From contig CACXIP010000008.1 in assembly GCA_902767775.1 (NCBI GenBank), forward strand, positions 78,223 through 142,222: 64,000 nucleotides of DNA, given 5' to 3'. The notes beneath the pieces were generated by a model. The model saw nothing but the letters and a program-made list of their open reading frames with translations, made no database searches and was not told the origin of the DNA. Both the position numbers and the translations under genes were made by a program. This stretch comes from an uncultured Prevotellaceae bacterium. GTDB taxonomy: Bacteria > Bacteroidota > Bacteroidia > Bacteroidales > Bacteroidaceae. Positions within the stretch are counted from its first letter, which is position 1. Every line of letters starts with the position of its first letter. Positions 17,901-25,286 of the stretch are shown one piece after another.

Positions 17901-19227
17901 CGATATGGCATACAACAAGGAAATCAACCTACAGTTTGTGCCATTCGCACAGCATGAGGAGATGTATGTGGATCGCAGTTTCATCGACAAGATTGTCTAT
18001 AACCTGCTCAGCAACGCGATGAAATACACGCCAAGGAAAGGCGACGTCACCGTGAGGGTGAAGAAGGATGACGGGCACTTAGTGGTGCGTGTGGAGGACA
18101 CGGGTATCGGTGTGCCCAAGGAGAAACAACCGCAATTGTTTACCCGCTTCATGCAGACCAATGTGGTGGCTGACAGTATGGGTATCGGATTGCATTTCAC
18201 AGCGCAGTTGGTAAAGGCACACCACGGCACCATCCATTATGAGGAAAATCCACAGGGGGGCAGCGTCTTCGTTGTCGCCATCCCCCTCTCCACAGATGGC
18301 TATAAGCCCGAGGACTTCATGGAGGGCAGCAGTCTGGAGGAAGAGATGCACCACGATGAACTGTTGCACCAATACCGTGAGGTGGCCGCCCAACCTCTCA
18401 ACGACCGCACAGTGCTTATCGTGGAGGACGACGGGGATGTGAGAGACTTCCTCAGGGGTGAGTTGGCAGCATATTTCAAAGTCGTCACCGCACAGGATGG
18501 GGCAGAGGCCCTCACCCTCATTCGTGAGGGAAAAATGGTTGACCTTGTGGTGAGCGACATCCGCATGCCCGTGATGGACGGCATCGAACTCCTCAAGCGT
18601 GTCAGGGCAGATGATGACTTATTTGACATCCCCTTTATCCTGCTCTCCGCTATCACCACTGTGGAGAAACAGTTGGAGAGTGCCCGCTTCGGAGCGGATG
18701 CCTATATCGCCAAACCATTCAGTCCTGCCCTGCTCATCGGCAAGAGCATCTCGCTCATCCAGCAGCGCGACAGACTGAAGGCTGTCTATGGAAAGGGCAA
18801 GGAAGACACGACAGGAGTTGGCGAGGATACCGTGGCATCAACAGCCTCATCTTCATCAACCTCCTCCACTGCCGCTGGTGAGGCCCCCCTGCTTACCAGC
18901 GAGCGCGACAGGAAGTTCCGCGACATCGTCGACATCAAAATCTCGCATGAGATGGGCAATCCCGATTTCATGGTCGACGACTTGGTGCAGTGCACGGGAT
19001 ACGGTCGCTCTCAGTTCTACAGCAAGATGATGGAGGTGACGGGAAAGACGCCTAAGGACTATATCCGCATGCGCCGCATGACGCGGGCTGCTGAGTTGCT
19101 GCGCAGCGGTGAGATGATTACTGTCGCCGAGGTGGCATACAAGGTCGGCTTCTCCGACTCCCTCTATTTCAGCCGCTGTTTCAAGCAGTATTTCGGTGTC
19201 ACACCATCGAAATACATGAAGGACTAA
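14983..19227 (+). CDS. Hybrid two-component system sensor/regulator (HTCS)
   Basis: A 1414-residue one-polypeptide two-component system. Signal peptide about 1-18; periplasmic two-component regulator propeller repeats about 25-735 (recurring G-x-x-W-x-G/A-T motifs such as GRIWVGTQEGL and GKLWIGTHYGL); Y_Y_Y domain about 745-835; one membrane helix about 843-867; histidine kinase with His894 in DVSHEFRTP; ATPase domain about 994-1107 (DTGIGVP); receiver domain about 1140-1255 with Asp1192 in VVSDIRMPVMDG; AraC-type DNA-binding domain about 1314-1410. Such proteins bind glycan fragments in the periplasm and activate the local utilisation genes. It lies between the enzymes and susCD, as is typical. 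Confidence 0.96.
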   Translation: MKRLFTVALCLVALGAWCQIPLKSHTLDTDDGLPSNYIINMVQDPQGYVWMATSDGLCRYDGYSFDIHKHTTDSNDSLLLSNRVRELHQNPNGLLFVRLQGEQYSCYDTNSKRFIPFIPDGKNHRNYCDCAFMPDSTTWLWYDYSGCIEVTYRNGKVESREYNKENGQLRSNNVNFVDADSRGRIWVGTQEGLYLKKDGRLRLAEGKTGFVAVAEVRGVTYFATTDHRIMHVGDEAVLTTDVDVWPGWAAGNRVRGLVPLGDQLLVITDRTTYSYDTKRHQVGLGSVQIPGGTVSRDNTGRYYVMDRSVVIHYFDTQRGETYTFPVLDGKLLSKRGVSPCNVLTDHNGNIWISTLGNGLFVFDPTTHTLEHHSPKMSVKSPIQTDYLYGMMADRSGNIWLSQENMGISVVTAMPKSVRRLTATNSLSPDYANLFRSLHQTADGRVWAGNFTGGSFLLNGGTLQPAQLSINDDLLSICIDSKGHRWVGTRSNGVYVDGRQYANNTGDASSLPHGKVFDILCDKKGRVWVGVNMGALCLAMPQADGSYRFQRFLEDQPLMRNITVLIQTKAGHIFAGCGNGIVVFDPEQIIRDPKAYHYYTADNSSLGYFEIRDLFEDKDGKVWLASAGGGLYRVDNPADVGHLSFERFTTDQGLADNTVNSIIADKKGKLWIGTHYGLSRLDTQSMRFSTYYLSADKLGDVYSENSSCLLADGTLVFGTNNGVVCFCPDQVQPHQVGDSHLAITSLLINGTPYREGDAEGRLRLSHRQNSLTFRFSDLDFGYPHNTEYVYWLEGADRGWSQPTRQNEAVYKDLQPGSYVFHVRRADDQKEVVMRVLIRQPWWNTWWAWLIYLTLIGALAWYVIRLLLITYSMRNRIRMDKEISDFKHRFFMDVSHEFRTPLTLIVGSMERIRKAGDMPAAIRQPIANMGRSTDRLKRLVNQLLEFDKHQHGKLSLRLQQTDVVKLLRDITMGFGDMAYNKEINLQFVPFAQHEEMYVDRSFIDKIVYNLLSNAMKYTPRKGDVTVRVKKDDGHLVVRVEDTGIGVPKEKQPQLFTRFMQTNVVADSMGIGLHFTAQLVKAHHGTIHYEENPQGGSVFVVAIPLSTDGYKPEDFMEGSSLEEEMHHDELLHQYREVAAQPLNDRTVLIVEDDGDVRDFLRGELAAYFKVVTAQDGAEALTLIREGKMVDLVVSDIRMPVMDGIELLKRVRADDDLFDIPFILLSAITTVEKQLESARFGADAYIAKPFSPALLIGKSISLIQQRDRLKAVYGKGKEDTTGVGEDTVASTASSSSTSSTAAGEAPLLTSERDRKFRDIVDIKISHEMGNPDFMVDDLVQCTGYGRSQFYSKMMEVTGKTPKDYIRMRRMTRAAELLRSGEMITVAEVAYKVGFSDSLYFSRCFKQYFGVTPSKYMKD

Positions 19228-19258
19228 AATAGCAGGAAAGACCAAAATAGATGAAAAA

Positions 19259-19295
19259 CGGCGGCCATCTGTCACAGACGGCCGCCGAATCTTTT
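19259..19295. terminator. Terminator between HTCS and susD
   Basis: Stem CGGCGGCC(a)TCTG paired with CAGA(c)GGCCGCCG, with one internal mismatch and a 3-nt loop, followed by CTTTTT on the plus strand and by T's (from GAAAAAC) on the minus strand. It serves both convergent genes. Confidence 0.85.
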
Positions 19296-19350
19296 TACCT
19301 AAAAACCTAATACATTTTTAACTACTAAGTAGAATAACCTATCTGATTAA

Positions 19351-21507
19351 TTAATAGCCAGGGTTCTGCCATGCCTTCTTCTGAGCCTCGGACAGGTTGG
19401 TGCCGTCCTCGTTCTGAAGGATGTCGATGAAGGCCTGTGGGATGGGCCTCAGTTCATGCTTGTTGGCAGTGATGTTGGGTGCTGCCTCGGGGTTGAAAGC
19501 CTTGGCGCGCTTGATGAGCAGGCCTGCACGGCTCAGCTCTTCCCAACGGTTCCACTCACCGAGCAGTTCGCGTGTGCGCTCGTTGAAGATGAAGTTGAGC
19601 ATGCGGTCGTAGTCGGAGGTGCAGCCCAAGGTGGCAAGCACGGCCTCATCCTCTGCCGGCAACTGCTTGTAGCTGGCAATCTGGAGGTTGGATGCCTCGG
19701 TGGTGCGCTCGATGCCAGTGGAGAGGTAGTAGGAGCTCTTCCAGGGGTTGGAGGCCTCCCACACCTTCTGGTTGGTCATCTTGGTGTTGCTCTCGTTGAC
19801 ACAGCCGCTGGTGGCACCATTGGTGGAGTTCTCGGTGAAAGCCTTGGAACCATCGACATAGTATTCGCGGTCCTCATTGGCCTTCCACTGACCACGGGCA
19901 CGCAGCACGTTGACGGTGTTGATGGCGTCCTGATAGTTGCCCAGTCGCACCTGTGCCTCAGCCTTGATAAGGTAAGTCTCGCCTGAGCGTGCCATAATCA
20001 CGTCGCGGTGGGCATCGCCCTTCTCTGCTGTACGTGAGCCATCGGTGCATTTGTTGATGCCGCAGAACACGTTGCTGGTGGCGGTGTTGCCGCTCACGCC
20101 GTAGTTGTAGAGGGCATATTTGCCGCCGAGGTATACGGGGAACACGTTGGGTACCCATTTGCCAGTCTCGGGATGTATGAAGGTGTGAGCCTGTGCGCCA
20201 CGTCCGAAGGTGCCGTAGGTTGACTCATCCTGGAAGCGTGGGTCATCCTTCTTGTTGAGGATGAACACGATGCCGTAGTCGCCGATGTTGGGCACAGCGT
20301 CAACAGAGATGCCGTTGGTCTCAGCCACCTTGTCGGGGTCGTATACAGAAACTTCCTTGCCATCAGCATTCTTCACCTTTTTCATAGTGGGGATGTTGTT
20401 CAGACCATAGACAGTCTTGAAGGTCTTCCACATACGGGCGTCGTTGACGTTGTCGAAGATGGCGTAGGTATACTCTGTCGGACGGCAGCGCTGGAAGTCC
20501 ATCTCACCGATGAACTGACCGCGCTTCACCCATGAGCCGGAGAAGTTGGAGAACTGCGGGCCAAAGTAGTTGTAGGTGCGGTTGCCGAAACGTCCCTGGG
20601 TGGAGGTGGCGTCGTTGTGCTCAGCGCACATGAGTATTTCTTTGGAACCCTCGATGGCGCAGTCGACACCGGTCCAGTTGGCATAGAGGTTGGCATAGTC
20701 GGCCTCCAGTGGGCATGCTTCAATCACCTCGTTGCAGAGGGAGATGACACGGTTGAGGTCGGCATTTTTGTCATATTTGCTGTTCCAGCTGGCGCAGCGC
20801 TCGCTCTGACGGAAGAGGAGGGCCTTGGCGAGGAAGTGGGCAGCTGTATATTTTGTCCAAGTGCCGTTGCCACGCCATTTGTCAGTGCGCAGGTTGTTGT
20901 ATGCATTCTCAAAGTCAGAAATTACCTGATTGAGTGTCTCCTCCTCACTGGCGCGGGAGTAGTTCTTGCTTACGCTGGAGGCTGGTTCGGTCTGCAGCAC
21001 AACGCCACCATACTGAGCAAAGAGGCGATAGTAGTTGTAGCCACGGAGGAAATAGGCCTCGCCCAAGGCGCTCTTGCGTGAGGTCTCGTCACTCACCTGT
21101 TCTGCGCGGGCAAGCACGAGGTTGGCGGTGGAGATGCCATAGTACATCTGATTCCAGAGTCCCGACACAGGCGGGCAGTTTTTGTTGGCGGCACCTATAG
21201 CGGGAGTACAGTCGAGAGGCTGCAGACGGTTGTCATAGGTGTTCCAAGGCTCGGAGGTGAGGTCGGCACCGTTGGTGAACTCATCGCATCCGTAGAGAGT
21301 GATGCCGTATGCCCACTCATAGCCAAAGTGCCAGCGGATGTTGCCGTAGAGGCCGGCAGCCATGGAGAGGGCGCCTTCCTCGGTCTTGAGCAGGTCCTCG
21401 GAGAGGAGGTGTCCGCCGTTCTCCTCAAGGAAGCTGTCGGTGCATGAGGTGGAACCGGCAATCAGCACGGCGACCACACAGGTTGTGATTTTATTGATAT
21501 ATTTCAT
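19351..21507 (-). CDS. susD: SusD/RagB-family glycan-binding outer-membrane lipoprotein
   Basis: A 718-residue surface lipoprotein that acts as the lid of the SusC transporter. The Met at 21507 was chosen because it gives a lipoprotein signal with lipobox AGSTSC (Cys22); the ORF extends 16 codons further upstream without adding sense. N-terminal NGGHLLSEDLLKTEEGA and TPR-like helices (YFLRGYNYYRLFAQYGGV) are characteristic, as is the C-terminal FNERTRELLGEWNRWEEL block. It follows susC by 54 bases in the same operon. At over 700 residues it is long for the family (usually 500-600), hinting at a large or complex ligand. Confidence 0.95.
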   Translation of the reverse strand: MKYINKITTCVVAVLIAGSTSCTDSFLEENGGHLLSEDLLKTEEGALSMAAGLYGNIRWHFGYEWAYGITLYGCDEFTNGADLTSEPWNTYDNRLQPLDCTPAIGAANKNCPPVSGLWNQMYYGISTANLVLARAEQVSDETSRKSALGEAYFLRGYNYYRLFAQYGGVVLQTEPASSVSKNYSRASEEETLNQVISDFENAYNNLRTDKWRGNGTWTKYTAAHFLAKALLFRQSERCASWNSKYDKNADLNRVISLCNEVIEACPLEADYANLYANWTGVDCAIEGSKEILMCAEHNDATSTQGRFGNRTYNYFGPQFSNFSGSWVKRGQFIGEMDFQRCRPTEYTYAIFDNVNDARMWKTFKTVYGLNNIPTMKKVKNADGKEVSVYDPDKVAETNGISVDAVPNIGDYGIVFILNKKDDPRFQDESTYGTFGRGAQAHTFIHPETGKWVPNVFPVYLGGKYALYNYGVSGNTATSNVFCGINKCTDGSRTAEKGDAHRDVIMARSGETYLIKAEAQVRLGNYQDAINTVNVLRARGQWKANEDREYYVDGSKAFTENSTNGATSGCVNESNTKMTNQKVWEASNPWKSSYYLSTGIERTTEASNLQIASYKQLPAEDEAVLATLGCTSDYDRMLNFIFNERTRELLGEWNRWEELSRAGLLIKRAKAFNPEAAPNITANKHELRPIPQAFIDILQNEDGTNLSEAQKKAWQNPGY

Positions 21508-21561
21508 GATTGTTTCCTTTCTTGGGTTGTTTTCGACTATTGATTTTCTCCTCATATATAA

Positions 21562-24500
21562 TTAGAAGTCAAGTTGAAGTCCGACGGTGAAGCCTCTGTT
21601 GAAGTAGGTAGCTCCGGTGTCGAGGTCCATGAAGTCGACCGAGGAATAGAGCATTCCCAGGTTGCGTCCCTGAACATAGAACTTAGCACCTTGGATGCCG
21701 ATCTTGTTGCAGGTGACCTTGTTGAGGCGGTAGCCAAGAGAGAGGTTGCGGATTTTGATGAACGAGGCATCCTTGAATCCCAGGAGGCTTGAGTATGAGT
21801 CGCCACCAGCTGTGCTGTAGACAGGCTTCTGCCAGTCGGCATTGGGATTGTCGGGAGTCCAGTAGTCGATTTGGCGCTGTGCGTACATACCATACTGACC
21901 TTCACCACCAGTGCTGATCATATACTTGAAGCGTCCGAAGAGGTCGAGGGTGAGTTCAATACCTTTCCATGAGAATGTGTTGCTCCATCCGAGTGTCCAG
22001 CGCGGGTTGCGGTTGCCGAGGATGACACGGTCGTTCTCATCAATCTTGTAGTTGCCGTCCTGGTCGACAGGTTTGATGCTGCCTACAGAGAACTTATGGC
22101 CGTTCTCATTGAACTTCGCCATCTCTGCGGCGTCGCTCTCCTGCCAGAGACCATTGTTTTGGTAACCATAGAACACTGCGATGCTCTCGCCGATGAACCA
22201 GCTGTTGGCGATGTCGTCTTCCTTGCCGTTGGCAAGTTCGACAATCTCATCCTTCTGATAGGCGGCGTTGATGGTGCTGCTCCACTCGAAGTCGGCCACA
22301 CGGACAGGAATCACGTTGAGGGTGAGGTCGAAACCTTTGTTCTTCGTAGAACCGATGTTGGCCATCATTGCTGGGTAGCCGGTGAGTGACGGCAGTGATT
22401 GCTGCAAGAGCAGGTCCTTCGTCTTTGAGGTGTAGAGGTCGAGGCTACCGTTGATGCGTCCGCGCAGGAAACTGAAGTCGATACCCAGGTTGTACTGTGT
22501 GGTCTTCTCCCATCCAAGTTTCTTGTTGGCGAGCATGGTCTGACTATTGGTGTAGTAAGGCTCATTGGTGATGAGGATACGCTCGTTGCCGGTGCTGAAC
22601 GGCATGTAGAACGACTGGATGGTGCCCAGTGTGCCGTAGGCGCTCACGGAAGAGTTGCCGGTGGTACCCACACCGAAGCGGAGCTTCAGTTGGTCGAGCC
22701 AATCAACGTCCTTGAGGAAACTTTCCTGCTCCATGCGCCAACCGATGGCCATTGAGGGGAAGAAACTCCACTTGTTGCCCTCTGCCAGTACGGATGCTCC
22801 GTCATAACGTCCGGAGACGGTGAGCAGGTAGCGGTCTTTGAATGCATAGTTGAAACGTGCCATGTAGGAGAGCAATGTGTTCTGCGAGAAGCCGGAGCTC
22901 ATACCTGCCTTGTTGTCGGTATTGGTCACGTCGATGTCGCCGAAGTTGTTCCAGAGGAACGAGGGCATGTAGATGCGCTCAGCGCTCATGCCACTACTCT
23001 CAGCATTGTATTTGGTGGCACTGTGGAGAAGAGTCACGCCGATGGTATGGTCGCCAAAGATGCGGTTGTAGAGCAGCATGTTGTCGAGGGTCCATGTGAA
23101 ATGGCGGTTGTCGTTGCGACGAGCAAAGTTGTTGCTGCCCTTGCGGGTGGCGGAACTGGCATCGAGGAACATGCCTGAACGTGAGTAGCGGAAATCGGGA
23201 CCAAACTGCATCTTGTACATCAAGCCCTGCAGCGGCTCAAGAATCTTGCCGAAGTCAATCTGTCCGTAGAAACTACCCATAGCGCGGAAGTACTCGCGGT
23301 TGTCGCTCGATTTCTTCCATTCGTCCATGACGGTGTAGGCGTTGACTACCGAACCGCCCGGCTGGTCGATGATGTCGCCCGATGCGTTGTAAGGTACGGT
23401 GTAGTGGGGCAGAGCCTTGGCGGCGCTGTAGATGTCAACAGGACCGGAAGAGGTGCCCACCTGACCGGTGCGGGAGTAACCATATTTCTGCTTGCTCCAT
23501 GATGCGTTGATTGAACCACCCATCTTAAACCACTTGGTGGCCTGTATGTCGGTGGTCATGGCTACGTTGTAGCGCTTGAATTGCTGTCCCTTCTGGGTAC
23601 CTTGGTTGTCGAGATAGCCGAAGGAGAAAGAGCTTTGCAGGTCTTTCGTGCCGCCTGCGGCGCGGATGTTGTGCTCCTGGGTGATACCGGTCTGGGTGAC
23701 AAAACCTTCCCAGTCGGTGTCGCTGACGAGCGAACCGTTCCATGAACCGTTGGCCCAGCCTTTGTTCACATTGGCAAGGGCGGCGTCATCACCAGAGAAG
23801 AAGTCCTGGTCGAGTTTCTGGTCGGGCTGGTCGCCACGGGGATAAAGTTCGGGGTTGGAGTTGTGGTATGCCCAGCGGCGCCATGTGATGTAGTCGCTGG
23901 CGCTGAAAGCGGGACTCTTGTCCACCAATTTCTCAAAGGTCATGCTGCCTGAGTAGGTGAGTTGCAGTTTGCCTTCCTTACCACGTTTTGTGGTGATGAG
24001 CACCACGCCGTTGGCACCGCGGCTACCATAAATAGCGGTAGAAGAGGCGTCCTTGAGGATGTCGATGGCCTCGATGTCGCGGGGGTTGAGGTTGTCGATG
24101 CCGTCGCTCACGGGGATACCGTCGACGACATAGAGCGGTGAGTTGGAGGCATTGATGGAGCGGCTACCACGGATGAGGATGCTGCCCACTGTACCAGGAC
24201 GCTCGCTGGTGGTGATGTCGACACCGGCGGCCTTGCCCTGAAGAGCCTCAAAAGCATTGCTAACGGGACGGCTGTTGAGCTGCTCCTCGTTGACACGGGT
24301 GAGGGCGCCGGTCACATCGCTCTTGCGCTGGATGCCGTAACCCACCACCACTACTTCGTCGAGCAGGGCGTTGTCTTCCCTGAGCACCACGTTGTGGGTG
24401 GACTGACCTGCCACCTTCACGTTTTGGGTGAGGTAGCCCACATAGCTGAACGTCAGTGTGGCATTGGCGGGTGCCTCGAGGGAGTACTTGCCGTCAAGGT

Positions 24501-24687
24501 CGGTGATGGCTCCTACGTTGGCGCCATTCTCGACAACGGTCACACCGATGAGAGGCTCGCCTGACTCATCGGTCACCGTGCCTGTCACTTTCTGCTTCTG
24601 CGCACCTTGCGCAAACACTGTCTGCTGAACGCCGAAAAGCATGCCCAGACAGATGAAAAGCATCAAAAAAATGTGTTTCTTTGACAT
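21562..24687 (-). CDS. susC: SusC/RagA-family TonB-dependent outer-membrane transporter
   Basis: A 1041-residue TonB-dependent transporter importing oligosaccharides across the outer membrane. Signal peptide about 1-26; CarboxypepD_reg-like domain about 33-110 (VTGTVTDESGEPLIGVTV); TonB-box-like stretch DEVVVVGYG at about 110-120; plug with PLYVVDGIPV; and a C-terminal beta barrel ending in aromatic Phe (QLDF). It heads the susCD operon. A promoter and direct repeats lie upstream at 24785-24851. Together with SusD and the hybrid regulator it defines the locus. Confidence 0.96.
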   Translation of the reverse strand: MSKKHIFLMLFICLGMLFGVQQTVFAQGAQKQKVTGTVTDESGEPLIGVTVVENGANVGAITDLDGKYSLEAPANATLTFSYVGYLTQNVKVAGQSTHNVVLREDNALLDEVVVVGYGIQRKSDVTGALTRVNEEQLNSRPVSNAFEALQGKAAGVDITTSERPGTVGSILIRGSRSINASNSPLYVVDGIPVSDGIDNLNPRDIEAIDILKDASSTAIYGSRGANGVVLITTKRGKEGKLQLTYSGSMTFEKLVDKSPAFSASDYITWRRWAYHNSNPELYPRGDQPDQKLDQDFFSGDDAALANVNKGWANGSWNGSLVSDTDWEGFVTQTGITQEHNIRAAGGTKDLQSSFSFGYLDNQGTQKGQQFKRYNVAMTTDIQATKWFKMGGSINASWSKQKYGYSRTGQVGTSSGPVDIYSAAKALPHYTVPYNASGDIIDQPGGSVVNAYTVMDEWKKSSDNREYFRAMGSFYGQIDFGKILEPLQGLMYKMQFGPDFRYSRSGMFLDASSATRKGSNNFARRNDNRHFTWTLDNMLLYNRIFGDHTIGVTLLHSATKYNAESSGMSAERIYMPSFLWNNFGDIDVTNTDNKAGMSSGFSQNTLLSYMARFNYAFKDRYLLTVSGRYDGASVLAEGNKWSFFPSMAIGWRMEQESFLKDVDWLDQLKLRFGVGTTGNSSVSAYGTLGTIQSFYMPFSTGNERILITNEPYYTNSQTMLANKKLGWEKTTQYNLGIDFSFLRGRINGSLDLYTSKTKDLLLQQSLPSLTGYPAMMANIGSTKNKGFDLTLNVIPVRVADFEWSSTINAAYQKDEIVELANGKEDDIANSWFIGESIAVFYGYQNNGLWQESDAAEMAKFNENGHKFSVGSIKPVDQDGNYKIDENDRVILGNRNPRWTLGWSNTFSWKGIELTLDLFGRFKYMISTGGEGQYGMYAQRQIDYWTPDNPNADWQKPVYSTAGGDSYSSLLGFKDASFIKIRNLSLGYRLNKVTCNKIGIQGAKFYVQGRNLGMLYSSVDFMDLDTGATYFNRGFTVGLQLDF

Positions 24688-24784
24688 AGGGTTTTAGTTA
24701 GGTGATTGATTATTTTGTGAAAAATTTGGTCGTCTCTTGGTTATTCCCAGTGTTTCTCGATGGGGTTTTTCGGTTTCTTTGCTG

Positions 24785-24851
24785 CAAAATTAGATGGATT
24801 GCAACTTTCGTACTATGTAAAAACGTACAATTTGCAATGAAAAACGTACAA
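24785..24851 (-). promoter_or_regulatory. susC promoter with paired direct repeats (candidate HTCS operator)
   Basis: On the minus strand TAATTTTG (24785-24792) is a -7 box, with TTGC about 19 bp upstream as a weak -33. Just upstream, two copies of plus-strand AAAAACGTACAA start at 24819 and 24840. They are 21 bp apart, that is two helical turns, so they are on the same DNA face at about -40 to -75. This is the expected position and geometry for a dimeric AraC-type activator. Confidence 0.65.
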
Positions 24852-24852
24852 A

Positions 24853-24996
24853 TGTTTGGTTGTTTAGTTGTTTAGTTGTTTGGTTGTTTGGTTGTTTAGT
24901 CGTTTGGTTGTTTGGTTGTTTGGTTGTTTGGTTGTTTAGTCGTTTGGTCGTTTGGTTGTTTGGTCGTTTGGTTGTTTAGTCGTTTGGTTGTTTAGA
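24853..24996. repeat. Octamer array YGTTTRGT, 18 in-phase units
   Basis: Eighteen consecutive units of exactly 8 bp, each TGTTTGGT, TGTTTAGT, CGTTTGGT or CGTTTAGT or a close variant, with no phase slip. It abuts the direct repeats upstream of the susC promoter. Its reverse complement (CCAAACRA) is the octamer seen in the composite elements near 44887, 52465 and 56018. Confidence 0.92.
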
Positions 24997-25225
24997 CAAT
25001 AGTTAAGCTTGTTGGAAAGTAGTGGGGATTTTGATTATCGGTCCTTCATATTATTATTAAGGAAGAAACGATTAGGAAGAATCTGCAAAACGGGCAAAGC
25101 AGGCATCAAAAGCTTATCTATGCACAAGATTATTCCAAAATTGTGTATATTTATTAAGATTCTGCTATTTGTATACATTATTTATTCATGTGTGCGTAAA
25201 ACAATGATTTTTTATTCAAAAACAT

Positions 25226-25256
25226 TTTGCCATATCAATAAAAATTGTGACCTTTG
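25226..25256 (+). promoter_or_regulatory. korAB promoter
   Basis: TTTG at 25226-25229, a 19-bp gap, then GACCTTTG at 25249-25256, which departs from TAnnTTTG in two positions. The predicted start of transcription is about 25 bp before the korA ATG. Confidence 0.6.
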
Positions 25257-25286
25257 CACGAAATTTTTTGCAAAAATATAGAATCT

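Larger units (their letters stand above)
24688..25286. other. Divergent intergenic region susC / korA
   Basis: A 599-bp gap. From left to right it holds the susC promoter (24785-24816), direct repeats (24819-24851), an 18-unit octamer array (24853-24996), about 230 bp of AT-rich sequence without a recognised gene, and the korA promoter (25226-25256). A 90-codon ORF starting at 25009 lies entirely in this AT-rich stretch and has no homology that I recognise, so it is not called. Confidence 0.6.

Noticed and set aside
24853-24996. Octamer array considered as a CRISPR array
   Set aside because: The period is 8 bp with no unique spacers and no cas genes; it is a tandem array.
25009-25281. 90-codon ORF upstream of korA
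   Set aside because: AT-rich, overlaps the korA promoter, and its product has no recognisable feature; probably chance.
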